Shown here in pieces: positions 25,025 to 34,037 of a stretch of DNA of 64,000 nt. This DNA is from Flavobacterium agrisoli. Lineage in GTDB: Bacteria > Bacteroidota > Bacteroidia > Flavobacteriales > Flavobacteriaceae. The stretch's first letter is position 1. Every line of letters starts with the position of its first letter. The notes beneath the pieces were generated by a model. That model worked only from the letters and a program-made list of their open reading frames with translations. It searched no databases and was not told the origin of the DNA. The DNA lies in NCBI RefSeq assembly GCF_016522065.1, contig NZ_JAEHFV010000005.1, forward strand, positions 186,001 through 250,000. Reading direction: 5' to 3'. The position numbers were made by a program, and so were the translations under genes.

Positions 25025-27193
25025 TTATAGGTTAGCTTTAATAAAATTAGTCATTTTTGTGTAAAGTTGCACACGCGTTTTACCACCATAAATTCCGTGG
25101 TCTTTATCTGGATAAATTTGAGAGTCAAATTGTTTGTTAGCCTGAATCAAAGCCTCCATCATTTGCATGGAATTTTGTACATGTACATTATCATCGGCCG
25201 AACCATGAATTAATAAAAACTTACCTTTTAACTTTTCAACGTGATTAATTGGCGAGTTTTGATCGTAACCTGCAGCGTTTTCTTGCGGCGTTTGCATGTA
25301 TCTTTCGGTATAGACACTGTCATAAAATCGCCAATTGGTTACTGGCGCTACAGCAATAGCCATTTTAAAAACATCGGCACCTTGAAAAATACAATTTGAA
25401 GCCATAAAACCTCCGTAACTCCAACCGAAAATTCCGATTCTCGTTTTATCCACATACGGATAATTGCCAATAACTTTTGCCGCATCAATTTGATCTTCTA
25501 CTTCGTATTTGCCCAATTGTAACTGGGTTACTTTTTTAAAATCAGCTCCTTTAAAACCTGTTCCACGACCATCAACACAAGCCACAATATAACCTTGTTG
25601 CGATAACATCATAAACCAATAATCATTAGTATTGTACCATTGATTGGCTACTTGTTGAGAACCCGGACCTGAATATTGATACATAAATACAGGATATTTT
25701 TTATTCGGATCAAAATCTTTTGGTTTTAAAATCCAAGCATTTAATTCATTTCCTTTTTCTGTTTTTAAAACAAAAAATTCTTTCTGAGGGAAATTATACG
25801 AATTGAATTTCTCTAACAAAGCTTTGTTGTCTTCGATTACCTGAATCGTTTTTCCGCTTTTGGTTTCGTTTAATGTATAAACTGTAGGCTGAGAAACATT
25901 TGAAAACGAATTGATATAGTACTCAAAATTAGGGCTAAAAGTTGCGCTATTAGTTCCTTTTTCATTAGAAAGAGCCGTTTTACCTTTACCATCCAAACCA
26001 ATTTTATACACACTGCGGTTAATTGAACCATTTTCGGTTGATTGATAAAAAACGGTTTTTGATTTTTCGTTAAAACCATAATAAGCCGTAACCTCCCAAT
26101 TTCCTTTGGTTACTTGGTTTTTAAGCTTCCCATTTTTATCGTAAACATAAATGTGATTGAACCCATCTTTTTCAGAAGTCCAAATAAAACTGTTGTCTTT
26201 TAAAAAAGTCAAATTATCTGTTACATCAACATAGGCTTTGTCTTTTTCGTTTAAAACAACTTTTGCTTTCGCAGAATTCCCATCAATGAAAAGTAAATCC
26301 AAATTATTTTGATGACGGTTTAAAACTTGAGCCGAAAGCACATTGGCATCGTTCGTCCATTTTAAACGAGCTATATAAAAGTCCTTGTAAGTACTCAAGT
26401 CAATCTTATGAGTGGTATTAGAAGCCACATCCACTATATGCAACGAAACATCGGAATTCTTTTCGCCTGCTTTTGGATATTTAAAAGTTTCTGCTGTTGG
26501 GTAAAGTGATTTTTCAAAAATAGTCATCGTAAACTCGGGCACTTGCGTTTCATCAAAACGAATGTAAGCCAATTTTTTACTGTCTTTACTCCAATCAAAG
26601 GCACGCACAAAGGCAAATTCTTCTTCGTAAACCCAATCCGTAATACCATTTATAACAGCGTTTTTTTGACCGTCGGTAGTAATTTGAGTCGTTTTTCGAG
26701 TCGCAATTTCATAAACAAATAAATTATTGTCTTTTGCGTAAGCGATTTTGGTTCCGTCTGGAGAAAAAGTAGCTTCTTGCACTTGAAAATCGAATAATTT
26801 ATTCAATTTATTCGATGCCACATCATATAAATAATAATCGGCTGTAAAAGAATGACGAAAAATTTGATTGGAATTACAGGCTAATAAAATTTGCTTTTCG
26901 GCTTCATCAAAAGTATAACTATCAATTAAAGGCAAATCCGAATGTTGCTTAGTATCGATTAAAGTCCATACTTTTTTTAACGAAGCGTAGTCGTACAAAT
27001 CAATTTGCATGCTTCGGCTGCTGCGATCAAAATTCAATACCGTATATTGGTTGGTGTTTTTCATGGCTTGCAAAGCATCCATTCCTTTTGCCCGAAAGCT
27101 ACCATTATACAAACTTTCAACAGTAATTTGCTGTTGTGCAAAAACGCTAAAACCCAAAAATAAAAGAACCGTGGTAATTCTGTGTAACTTCAT
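25025..27193 (-). CDS. Dipeptidyl-peptidase IV / prolyl tripeptidyl peptidase-type S9 protease
   Basis: A 722-residue exported serine exopeptidase of the S9B group, which releases di- or tripeptides after proline (or alanine) from peptide N-termini. The signal peptide is MKLHRITTVLLFLGFSVFAQ. An eight-bladed propeller domain occupies about 30-480 and carries the double-Glu motif DWVYEEEF (about 187-194) that holds the substrate amino group. The alpha/beta hydrolase domain follows with Ser592 in GWSYGGFMAS, Asp668 in HGSADDNVH and His699 in DKDHGIYGG. It heads the operon with two POT transporters, so released small peptides can be imported at once. Dipeptidyl versus tripeptidyl specificity is not decided here. 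Confidence 0.95.
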   Translation of the reverse strand: MKLHRITTVLLFLGFSVFAQQQITVESLYNGSFRAKGMDALQAMKNTNQYTVLNFDRSSRSMQIDLYDYASLKKVWTLIDTKQHSDLPLIDSYTFDEAEKQILLACNSNQIFRHSFTADYYLYDVASNKLNKLFDFQVQEATFSPDGTKIAYAKDNNLFVYEIATRKTTQITTDGQKNAVINGITDWVYEEEFAFVRAFDWSKDSKKLAYIRFDETQVPEFTMTIFEKSLYPTAETFKYPKAGEKNSDVSLHIVDVASNTTHKIDLSTYKDFYIARLKWTNDANVLSAQVLNRHQNNLDLLFIDGNSAKAKVVLNEKDKAYVDVTDNLTFLKDNSFIWTSEKDGFNHIYVYDKNGKLKNQVTKGNWEVTAYYGFNEKSKTVFYQSTENGSINRSVYKIGLDGKGKTALSNEKGTNSATFSPNFEYYINSFSNVSQPTVYTLNETKSGKTIQVIEDNKALLEKFNSYNFPQKEFFVLKTEKGNELNAWILKPKDFDPNKKYPVFMYQYSGPGSQQVANQWYNTNDYWFMMLSQQGYIVACVDGRGTGFKGADFKKVTQLQLGKYEVEDQIDAAKVIGNYPYVDKTRIGIFGWSYGGFMASNCIFQGADVFKMAIAVAPVTNWRFYDSVYTERYMQTPQENAAGYDQNSPINHVEKLKGKFLLIHGSADDNVHVQNSMQMMEALIQANKQFDSQIYPDKDHGIYGGKTRVQLYTKMTNFIKANL

Positions 27194-27336
27194 AGTATTG
27201 AATTAAATCTAAAAAAGAGCCCAATTTTAGTGAAAAAAAAACACTTTTTACACATATCGAATGTTAAATGTTAAGAAAAAACAAAGCTTTTGTATTATTT
27301 AAGTTACTTGTTTAAGTATTAGATTACAAACAATAC

Positions 27337-27366
27337 TTTACTGCATGCGGTAAAATTTTATCTTTG
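27337..27366 (+). promoter_or_regulatory. Putative promoter for the mevalonate genes
   Basis: TATCTTTG (27359-27366) matches the TAnnTTTG -7 box 29 bases before the ATG. A TTTA at 27337-27340 lies 18 bases upstream where TTTG is expected, so the -33 box is weak. Confidence 0.45.
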
Positions 27367-27395
27367 CAGCTTCAAACAAATTTAATTCCTTTAAA

Positions 27396-28712
27396 ATGAA
27401 CAATGCTGTAGCCGGATTTTCTAAATTAAGCAAACAAGAAAAAATCAATTGGATAGCCGAGCAATACTTCTCTACCCCTAACGAAGCCGAAACTTTATTA
27501 AAAAAATATTGGAATACCGACGAAAAAATTCAGCAATTACACGATGAGTTTATTGAAAACACCATAAGTAATTTTTATTTGCCTTTAGGCATTGCACCTA
27601 ATTTTTTAATCAATGGCAAATACAAAACTATTCCGATGGTGATAGAAGAAAGTTCGGTAGTAGCAGCAGCTTCAAAAGCAGCTAAATTTTGGGCTACACG
27701 TGGCGGATTTAAAACTACGATTCTCGGTACCGAAAAAATTGGTCAGGTACATTTTATTTTTGATGGCGAATTGGCACTTTTAGAAGCCTTTTTTGAAAAA
27801 ATTAAACCTGCCTTATTTGAAGCAACCGAAAGTATTACTCAAAACATGCGCCAACGTGGCGGCGGAATTACCGATATTGTTTTAAAAAATAAAACCTCTG
27901 AACTAAAAAATTACTACCAACTCCATGCTACTTTTGAAACTAAAAACAGCATGGGAGCCAATTTTATAAATTCCTGCTTGGAGCAATTTGCTGTTACTTT
28001 TAAAGAAAAAGCTGCTGAATATGAGCCATTTCAAAAAAAGGGTACGATCCTCGAAATCATCATGAGTATTTTATCGAATTATGTACCAAATTGTGTGGTT
28101 CGTGCTGAAGTTTCATGTCCTGTTTCGGATTTAGCCGAAAAGCATATTCCTGAACCCTTGTTATTTGCCCAACGTTTTGTTCAAGCCGTTCAAATTGCCG
28201 AAATCGAACCTTTTAGGGCTGTAACACACAATAAGGGAATTATGAATGGTGTAGATGCTGTCGTTTTAGCCACCGGAAACGATTTTAGGGCTATCGAAGC
28301 AGCCGTACATGCTTATGCTGCCAAAAACGGTACCTATTCTAGTTTGTCACATGCAAAAATTGAAAACGGTGTTTTTACTTTTTGGGTAGATTTACCATTA
28401 GCACTTGGTACAGTGGGAGGTTTGACTACCTTGCACCCGATGGTGAAATTTTGTTTGACTTTACTCGAAAATCCGTCGGCTACCGAATTGATGGAAGTGA
28501 TTGCCGTTGCAGGTTTGGCGCAAAATTTTGCTGCTTTACGTTCCTTAACAACCACCGGAATTCAAGCCGGCCACATGAAAATGCATTTAAACAACATTTT
28601 AAACCAACTCGAAGCAACCGAAGAAGAGCGACAGTTAGTTCAAAAACATTTTAAAAAACACACCGTTTCGCACAGCGCTGTTGTCAATTATATAACGGCA
28701 ATACGCAATTAA
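27396..28712 (+). CDS. Hydroxymethylglutaryl-CoA reductase, class II (degradative type)
   Basis: A 438-residue class II HMG-CoA reductase, interconverting HMG-CoA and mevalonate. Catalytic residues can be placed: Glu84/85 in PMVIEESSVVAAASK, Lys280 in HNKGIMNGVDAV, Asp296 in ATGNDFRA and His397 in GHMKMHLNN; the Lys-to-Asp spacing of 16 equals that of the Pseudomonas mevalonii enzyme. Although named degradative, in flavobacteria this class is thought to work in the biosynthetic direction for isoprenoids, because they use the mevalonate route. The next gene, a GHMP kinase 52 bp downstream on the same strand, supports this. Cofactor preference (NADH or NADPH) is not readable. Confidence 0.95.
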   Translation: MNNAVAGFSKLSKQEKINWIAEQYFSTPNEAETLLKKYWNTDEKIQQLHDEFIENTISNFYLPLGIAPNFLINGKYKTIPMVIEESSVVAAASKAAKFWATRGGFKTTILGTEKIGQVHFIFDGELALLEAFFEKIKPALFEATESITQNMRQRGGGITDIVLKNKTSELKNYYQLHATFETKNSMGANFINSCLEQFAVTFKEKAAEYEPFQKKGTILEIIMSILSNYVPNCVVRAEVSCPVSDLAEKHIPEPLLFAQRFVQAVQIAEIEPFRAVTHNKGIMNGVDAVVLATGNDFRAIEAAVHAYAAKNGTYSSLSHAKIENGVFTFWVDLPLALGTVGGLTTLHPMVKFCLTLLENPSATELMEVIAVAGLAQNFAALRSLTTTGIQAGHMKMHLNNILNQLEATEEERQLVQKHFKKHTVSHSAVVNYITAIRN

Positions 28713-28764
28713 TTGTTAGAGCTATTCTGTTTTTTCTCTTTAATCGAATTCGAATCAAAAAAAC

Positions 28765-29679
28765 ATGCAACAAACTTTTTATAGCAACGGTAAATTATTA
28801 ATTACAGGCGAATATCTCGTTTTAGACGGTGCAATGGCATTGGGTTTACCTACCAAAAAAGGCCAAAACCTAGTTGTAAATCCCAACAACACCAATCATA
28901 TTAGCTGGAAAAGTTTTGATGCAGATGGCAATGTTTGGTTTGAAACTACATTTGAAACAAAAGATATAGCACTTCAAGATAACAATTCCGCCGAAGGCAT
29001 TAAAAGCACATTGCTTACTATTTTATACGAAGCAAAGCAACTAAATCCAAATTTCCTCCAACCTAATCAAGGTTTTGATATTGAAACGCATTTAACCTTT
29101 CCTCGAAATTGGGGTTTAGGAACGTCCTCGACTCTAATTAACAATATTGCTCAATGGGCTCATGTAGATGCCTTTAAATTGCTTCAAAATAGCTTTGGCG
29201 GTAGCGGCTACGACATTGCTTGCGCACAACACAATACTGCCATTTTGTACCAAATTACCGATCATAAACCAAGGGTAAAAGCAATTGAATACAAACCTTC
29301 CTTTTCGGAAAATCTCTATTTTGTTTACCTCAATCAAAAACAAAATAGCAAAGCGGCAATTAGTGCCTATCACAAAAACAAAAAATCCAATTTAAACAAA
29401 GTCATAACCAAAATAAATGGCTTAACCCAACAAGTTTTAGAAGCGCCGAACGCTAAAGCTCTTGCCGAAATCCTGTTCAAACATGAAAAAACGTTAAGCA
29501 ACTTATTGGAAGTTGAAACTGTAAAAACCCAATATTTTTCTGATTTTGAAGGGGAAATTAAAAGCTTAGGTGCTTGGGGTGGTGACTTTGTCTTGGTTGT
29601 GGCCACAAGTAATCCGACGGCATATTTTCAGAATAAAGGTTTTGAAACCATTTTGACATACGAGCAAATGATTTTATAA
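28765..29679 (+). CDS. GYDIA-type GHMP kinase (mevalonate-pathway-associated)
   Basis: A 304-residue small-molecule kinase of the GHMP superfamily (galactokinase, homoserine, mevalonate and phosphomevalonate kinases). It starts with FYSNGKLLITGEYLVLDGAMALG, typical of mevalonate-type members. The glycine-rich ATP loop is WGLGTSSTLINN (about 115-126, variant of PxxxGLGSSA), followed by FGGSGYDIACAQHNTAILY, the GYDIA stretch that names the subgroup. The C-terminal GHMP motif appears as GAWGGDFVLVVA. Which phosphorylation it performs (mevalonate, phosphomevalonate or another) cannot be decided; the adjacent HMG-CoA reductase argues for the mevalonate route. Confidence 0.85.
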   Translation: MQQTFYSNGKLLITGEYLVLDGAMALGLPTKKGQNLVVNPNNTNHISWKSFDADGNVWFETTFETKDIALQDNNSAEGIKSTLLTILYEAKQLNPNFLQPNQGFDIETHLTFPRNWGLGTSSTLINNIAQWAHVDAFKLLQNSFGGSGYDIACAQHNTAILYQITDHKPRVKAIEYKPSFSENLYFVYLNQKQNSKAAISAYHKNKKSNLNKVITKINGLTQQVLEAPNAKALAEILFKHEKTLSNLLEVETVKTQYFSDFEGEIKSLGAWGGDFVLVVATSNPTAYFQNKGFETILTYEQMIL

Positions 29680-29712
29680 AAACAGATATTTTACATCAAA
29701 ATAGTTCATAAA

Positions 29713-29746
29713 AAAAGCCGAAACATTTTAAAACGTTTCGGCTTTT
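29713..29746. terminator. Bidirectional terminator between the GHMP kinase and the PpiD-like gene
   Basis: AAAAGCCGAAAC pairs with GTTTCGGCTTTT, with A and T tracts on either side, between two convergent genes. Confidence 0.85.
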
Positions 29747-29770
29747 ACCTTTTATAAAGATGATAAGTTC

Positions 29771-31867
29771 TTAGTAGTTAAACTGACTTCTGTTATCTAC
29801 AATTTTTGCATTTTCTTTTAATGCAGGAAGCACTCTACCAGCATCTGAAGCACTTTGTCCTTTAAGGGTATTTACATAAGTAGTATAATCTTTAACCGCG
29901 GGAGCTTTTGCAACACTTTTTGTTTTAACTACATAAACCGCAGTATTACCTTCAATTGGTGCTGATAATTTATTAGCCGATAAAGCCAAAGCGGTACCCA
30001 CCACTTTTGGTTCTAAACCAACTCCCGTTAACATCGGGTTAGCTAAGGTAAGATCGTTAGCTTCTAAAACCGTATTGCCAACTGCTTTTGCCACTGCCTC
30101 GATTGAAGAAGCACTCATTTTAGCTTTAAGCATTTCGGCTTTCTTTTGTTTGATTAAAATTGGCTCAACAAAAACACGCGCCTGATCTACTGGCATTAAA
30201 CCTTCTTTATTTACTTTTTTCAATTTAGCAATTACGTGACCTACGTTCGCAATTTCAAAACGTTTTACATCACCTACATTGGTTTCGTTATCAAAAGCCC
30301 AACGTACAATCGTTCTTTGGTTACCAATTGGTCCAAAACGTTCGTCCATCACTTTTACGGTAACGGGTGCTGCAACTGTCAATTTCATTTCTTTAGCTAA
30401 AGCATTAAAATCTTTATTAGCTGCATCCATCTCAAATTTAGTTGCTTGAGCAAATACTTTATCAGAAGTAGCATCTGAAGGTTCTACTTTTTGAGCAATT
30501 GTTGCCAAACGAATTCCGTCTTGTTTATCGGTAACTTTGATGATGTGGTAACCAAAATCAGTTTCTACTAAACCAATACTTCCGATTGGATTATTGAACA
30601 CAAAATCATTGAACGGTTTTACCATTTGGTTTGGACCAAAATAACCCAAATCACCACCTTGTTGTGCAGAAGAATCATCAGATGATGTAAAAGCCAACAT
30701 CATGAAATTATCTGGATTTGCTTTAACTTGAGCCAAAATTTCTTCGGCTTTTGCTTTTGCTTCTTCTTTACTTCTTTTTTGTTTTTGGTTTGGAACCTGA
30801 GTTCCTTCGTAACTAATTAAAATATGGCTTGCCTTAACGTTTACACCATTCTTTTTTCCTAATGATTTCGAAATACACAAATAGTTTCCAAAAGTATAAG
30901 GACCATAAATTTCGCCTGGAGCCAAATTAAACAACTTGTCCGCATCCACAGCTGGCAAACTGTTTTTAGGGATATAGGTTGAATCATAAGGAACATCTGA
31001 ATTTGAATTTACAAATTCAGCAATATTTTTTGTCGATCTAAAACCAGCCAAAGTATCGTTTTTACCAGTAGTTTGGTTGTACTCAACACTTCCGTTTAAC
31101 AATGCATTCAATTTCGACTTAATATCGGCAACATCTGCAGGAGATGCTTTGTCTTCAATAGCAACATATTCTACTTCGCGAGATTCATCTGCTTTGAATT
31201 TTTTTTCATTCTTTTTCATATAATCCGTAATATCCGAATCACTAATTTTCACCTCGCTATCTTTTATAGAAGAATACAAACCGGCTACGTAAGCAAAACT
31301 CACTTTATCCGACTCCATTTTGTAACGTAATTTCCCTTCGGCGGTTGTAGTATACAATCCTGCTTTTATCATGGTATTGTACAATTGAAATTTCGCATTT
31401 AATTCAGCATCTTTTTCTCTTTCTTTTAAGTATTGCGCTTGCTCAGGGTTGCTTTTGAAGAATTCTTTGAATTTATTAACATCAAACATACCTGCGGCAT
31501 TTAAAAACATTGGATTTCCTCCAATATTTTGATCTGCTTTTAATACTTCTATCAAATGTTTTTCACCTACTTGCAATCCTAATTTTTCGAATTCTGATGA
31601 TAGTAATGCAATTGATACTTCTTGATCCCAAACACGGTTAGCAGCTTCGGTTGAAGTCATTCCTTGACCACTTTTTTCTACATTGCTTACTTTAAGTCTA
31701 AAATCTTCAAACGAAATACCTTTATCATTGATGCTTCCAACATCTTTTGAACTTTGACTAAATGTTCCTTTTCCGATAAGGTCTTGAATTATAAATGCAA
31801 ATAATGCAAGTGCGATAACCCCTATCAATAAAGCCGAACGCTGTCTAATTTTTGCTAAAACTGCCAT
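29771..31867 (-). CDS. PpiD/SurA-like periplasmic peptidyl-prolyl isomerase
   Basis: A 698-residue membrane-anchored foldase that helps outer-membrane and periplasmic proteins fold. I start it at MAVLAKIRQRSALL (31867) because a basic stretch directly followed by one helix (about 10-28) is the standard PpiD N-terminus; the frame extends 14 codons upstream without sense. SurA-type N-terminal helices (about 40-210) precede a parvulin domain (about 345-455) with KASHILISYEG, AQQGGDLGYFGPNQMVKPF and ETDFGYHIIKVTD. A second, degenerate parvulin-like region follows. It is the last gene of the coaX-lptC envelope operon, 109 bp after the CNNM gene, so partly separate control is possible. Confidence 0.93.
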   Translation of the reverse strand: MAVLAKIRQRSALLIGVIALALFAFIIQDLIGKGTFSQSSKDVGSINDKGISFEDFRLKVSNVEKSGQGMTSTEAANRVWDQEVSIALLSSEFEKLGLQVGEKHLIEVLKADQNIGGNPMFLNAAGMFDVNKFKEFFKSNPEQAQYLKEREKDAELNAKFQLYNTMIKAGLYTTTAEGKLRYKMESDKVSFAYVAGLYSSIKDSEVKISDSDITDYMKKNEKKFKADESREVEYVAIEDKASPADVADIKSKLNALLNGSVEYNQTTGKNDTLAGFRSTKNIAEFVNSNSDVPYDSTYIPKNSLPAVDADKLFNLAPGEIYGPYTFGNYLCISKSLGKKNGVNVKASHILISYEGTQVPNQKQKRSKEEAKAKAEEILAQVKANPDNFMMLAFTSSDDSSAQQGGDLGYFGPNQMVKPFNDFVFNNPIGSIGLVETDFGYHIIKVTDKQDGIRLATIAQKVEPSDATSDKVFAQATKFEMDAANKDFNALAKEMKLTVAAPVTVKVMDERFGPIGNQRTIVRWAFDNETNVGDVKRFEIANVGHVIAKLKKVNKEGLMPVDQARVFVEPILIKQKKAEMLKAKMSASSIEAVAKAVGNTVLEANDLTLANPMLTGVGLEPKVVGTALALSANKLSAPIEGNTAVYVVKTKSVAKAPAVKDYTTYVNTLKGQSASDAGRVLPALKENAKIVDNRSQFNY

Positions 31868-31975
31868 TTTTATTGTTGTTAATTTTATATTCAGTTTGCG
31901 AAAATACAATTATCTAGTTAATAATAACACAAGTAGCGTTTTATTTTAAAAGATTTTTTTATTTTTTAAAAAAAA

Positions 31976-33235
31976 TCACTCTTTTACAATCATCCGAACC
32001 AATTCAATGCGTTTGTTTATGGCTTCTTCGATGATAAAATGATAATTTTCGATGGTGATTTCTTCCCCGATTTGCGGAATTTCTTTGGTATGATCTACGA
32101 TAAATCCGCCCAAAGTTCCGTAAGAATCGCTTTCGGGAATTTCCAATTTAAAAGTCTCGTTTATGTACTCTACATCCAAGCGAGCAGAGAACAAATATTC
32201 ATTTTCGCTAATTTGATTTTCGATTAATTCTTCATCCAAATCATGCTCGTCTTCAATTTCGCCAAAAAGTTCCTCGACTATATCTTCAACCGTAATCATA
32301 CCCGATGTTCCGCCGTACTCATCTAAAACAACGGCTACACTTTTTCTTTTTTTAATTAAAAGATTCAGTACATCTTTTATAAAAATAGTTTCGGGAACAA
32401 ATTCAACCGGAATCAAAACCGATTGTATGGTTGGGGGTTTTTTAAACAAATCAAACGAATGCACGTAACCCAAAATATCGTCTAAATTATCTTTGCAAAC
32501 CAATAATTTAGAATAGCCGGTTTCTACAAACAATTCTTTTAAATCGGACACAGTATCTAGAATATCAACGGCAGCAATTTCGGTTCGCGGTGTCATAATA
32601 TCCCTGGCTTTCACTCCAGAAAATTCTAAAGCATTTTGAAAAATTTGAATTTCGGAATCCACTTCTTCATTATCCTCTACCGTGCTCATTTGCTCGGTGA
32701 TGTAATTCCCGAGTTCAACTTTCGAAAAAAAAAGTTGAACTTGATCGCCTTCGGTTTTAAAGAAACGTTTCAGAAAAAAATCGGAAATCCAGATAAAAAA
32801 AGTTGCGATATAATAAAAGAGTTGGTAAAAAACGTAAGCCGGAACAGCCAAAATCTTGATTAAAGTATTGGCATAAATTTGAAAAAAAACTTTAGGGAAA
32901 AATTCGGCCGTAATTAAAACCAGAAAAGTAGACAGAACGGTTTGAATGAGCAAACCAACAAAATCGGAAAAGTGATAACCCGAAGCTTCAATCCATCGCA
33001 TGAGCAAATCGCCCATAAAAAAACCGTAAACAACCAATGCAATATTATTACCAATCAACATAGCGGCAATAAATTTGGAAGGTGTTTCGGTAAGTTTGGT
33101 TAAAATGGTAGCAAGAAACCCTTCCTGCTTTTTTTCAATCTCTAAAAATATTTTATTCGAAGAAATATAGGCTATTTCCATTCCGGAAAAAAAAGCCGAA
33201 AAAATCAAGCATAGTATAATAATACTAATCTCCAT
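31976..33235 (-). CDS. CNNM/CorC-family membrane protein (HlyC/TlyC-like)
   Basis: A 419-residue inner-membrane protein with an N-terminal CNNM (DUF21) domain of about four helices (1-150), a CBS-domain pair (about 200-320, containing VKARDIMTPRTEIAAVDI and KKRKSVAVVLDEYGGTSGMITVEDIVEELFGEI) and a C-terminal CorC/HlyC domain (about 340-419). Proteins of this make-up are linked to magnesium or cobalt efflux; the flavobacterial gliding protein GldE belongs to the same family, so gliding involvement is possible but is not shown by this context. It lies two bases after a small membrane gene, in a packed operon with lptC. Confidence 0.9.
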   Translation of the reverse strand: MEISIIILCLIFSAFFSGMEIAYISSNKIFLEIEKKQEGFLATILTKLTETPSKFIAAMLIGNNIALVVYGFFMGDLLMRWIEASGYHFSDFVGLLIQTVLSTFLVLITAEFFPKVFFQIYANTLIKILAVPAYVFYQLFYYIATFFIWISDFFLKRFFKTEGDQVQLFFSKVELGNYITEQMSTVEDNEEVDSEIQIFQNALEFSGVKARDIMTPRTEIAAVDILDTVSDLKELFVETGYSKLLVCKDNLDDILGYVHSFDLFKKPPTIQSVLIPVEFVPETIFIKDVLNLLIKKRKSVAVVLDEYGGTSGMITVEDIVEELFGEIEDEHDLDEELIENQISENEYLFSARLDVEYINETFKLEIPESDSYGTLGGFIVDHTKEIPQIGEEITIENYHFIIEEAINKRIELVRMIVKE

Positions 33236-33237
33236 TC

Positions 33238-33432
33238 TTAGGATTTTTTATTGCGATCTTCCATCTTTTTAGCAAATCTTCTTCTCACAAAAAACATGGC
33301 AATACCCATTGCTGCAATTGCAAAACTCAACCAATAAGTAGTATCTTCATGAGACAGTTTTACAATTCCGTCATAAACGAAATAAAGTCCAAAAAACAAA
33401 TAAACGTAGGTAGTATATTTTAAATATCTCAT
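33238..33432 (-). CDS. Small two-helix membrane protein
   Basis: A 64-residue protein with two helices (about 9-24 and 34-49) and a very basic C-terminal tail (RRRFAKKMEDRNKK). I do not recognise a family. It is separated from lptC and from the CNNM gene by only two bases on each side, which strongly supports a real, co-translated gene in this envelope operon. The basic tail is probably cytoplasmic. Confidence 0.75.
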   Translation of the reverse strand: MRYLKYTTYVYLFFGLYFVYDGIVKLSHEDTTYWLSFAIAAMGIAMFFVRRRFAKKMEDRNKKS

Positions 33433-33434
33433 AA

Positions 33435-33992
33435 TTATTCTTCTGCTTCCAACTCACCGCTGATGCGTTGCGAGTTTACAATTTTAAAATCTTTGCTAAA
33501 ATCTATTCCTTGCCCAAAAGAAACTCCTTTTGCTTTATCGGTAAGTTTGAATTTTCTTTCGGTATAAAACCATTCGTTTTTTTGGTCAAAAAACAATTGT
33601 TCGGTTTCTAATTGCTGACCCGTTTCGGAAGTAATTTTTACTTTGCCTTGCAAATCGATTATTCCGGTTTTTTTATACGAAATGGCATAATTGGCTACGA
33701 TAAAGGTACGTTTTCCTTTTTTATCATACAAGGTAACATCAATTCCTTTTGGAAAGTCGGTAAAAGGAAAAGCTACATTGGCATAATCCAACATTTTAGG
33801 ACTTTTCATCACTCCCGAAATGCGACCCGAATCGGTGTATTTAACCTCAATTGAATCGGCATCACTAGCCGGAACAAATTCGCTATAATTGATCATTTGC
33901 ACCTGTTTGAAATTGCTTTCACAACTCAAAAACAGACTTACAACCAACGCCATAACGATTTGGAATAAAACGGTATTTTTTAATTGAATCAT
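33435..33992 (-). CDS. lptC: LPS export protein LptC
   Basis: A 185-residue lipoprotein of the LptC family, the periplasmic part of the bridge that takes LPS from the LptBFG transporter to the outer membrane. The N-terminal signal MIQLKNTVLFQIVMALVVSL ends in the lipobox LFLSC (Cys near residue 24), so it is lipid-anchored rather than bitopic as in E. coli. The beta-jellyroll shows the usual repeated strands, with DSGRISGVMKSPKMLDY, FPKGIDVTLYDKKGK and VKITSETGQQLETEQLFFD. It shares an operon with an outer-membrane beta-barrel protein and coaX upstream. Confidence 0.9.
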   Translation of the reverse strand: MIQLKNTVLFQIVMALVVSLFLSCESNFKQVQMINYSEFVPASDADSIEVKYTDSGRISGVMKSPKMLDYANVAFPFTDFPKGIDVTLYDKKGKRTFIVANYAISYKKTGIIDLQGKVKITSETGQQLETEQLFFDQKNEWFYTERKFKLTDKAKGVSFGQGIDFSKDFKIVNSQRISGELEAEE

Positions 33993-34037
33993 GTGTAAAA
34001 TTAATCCATTTTAAATCAAACCAAAACCATAACGGGA

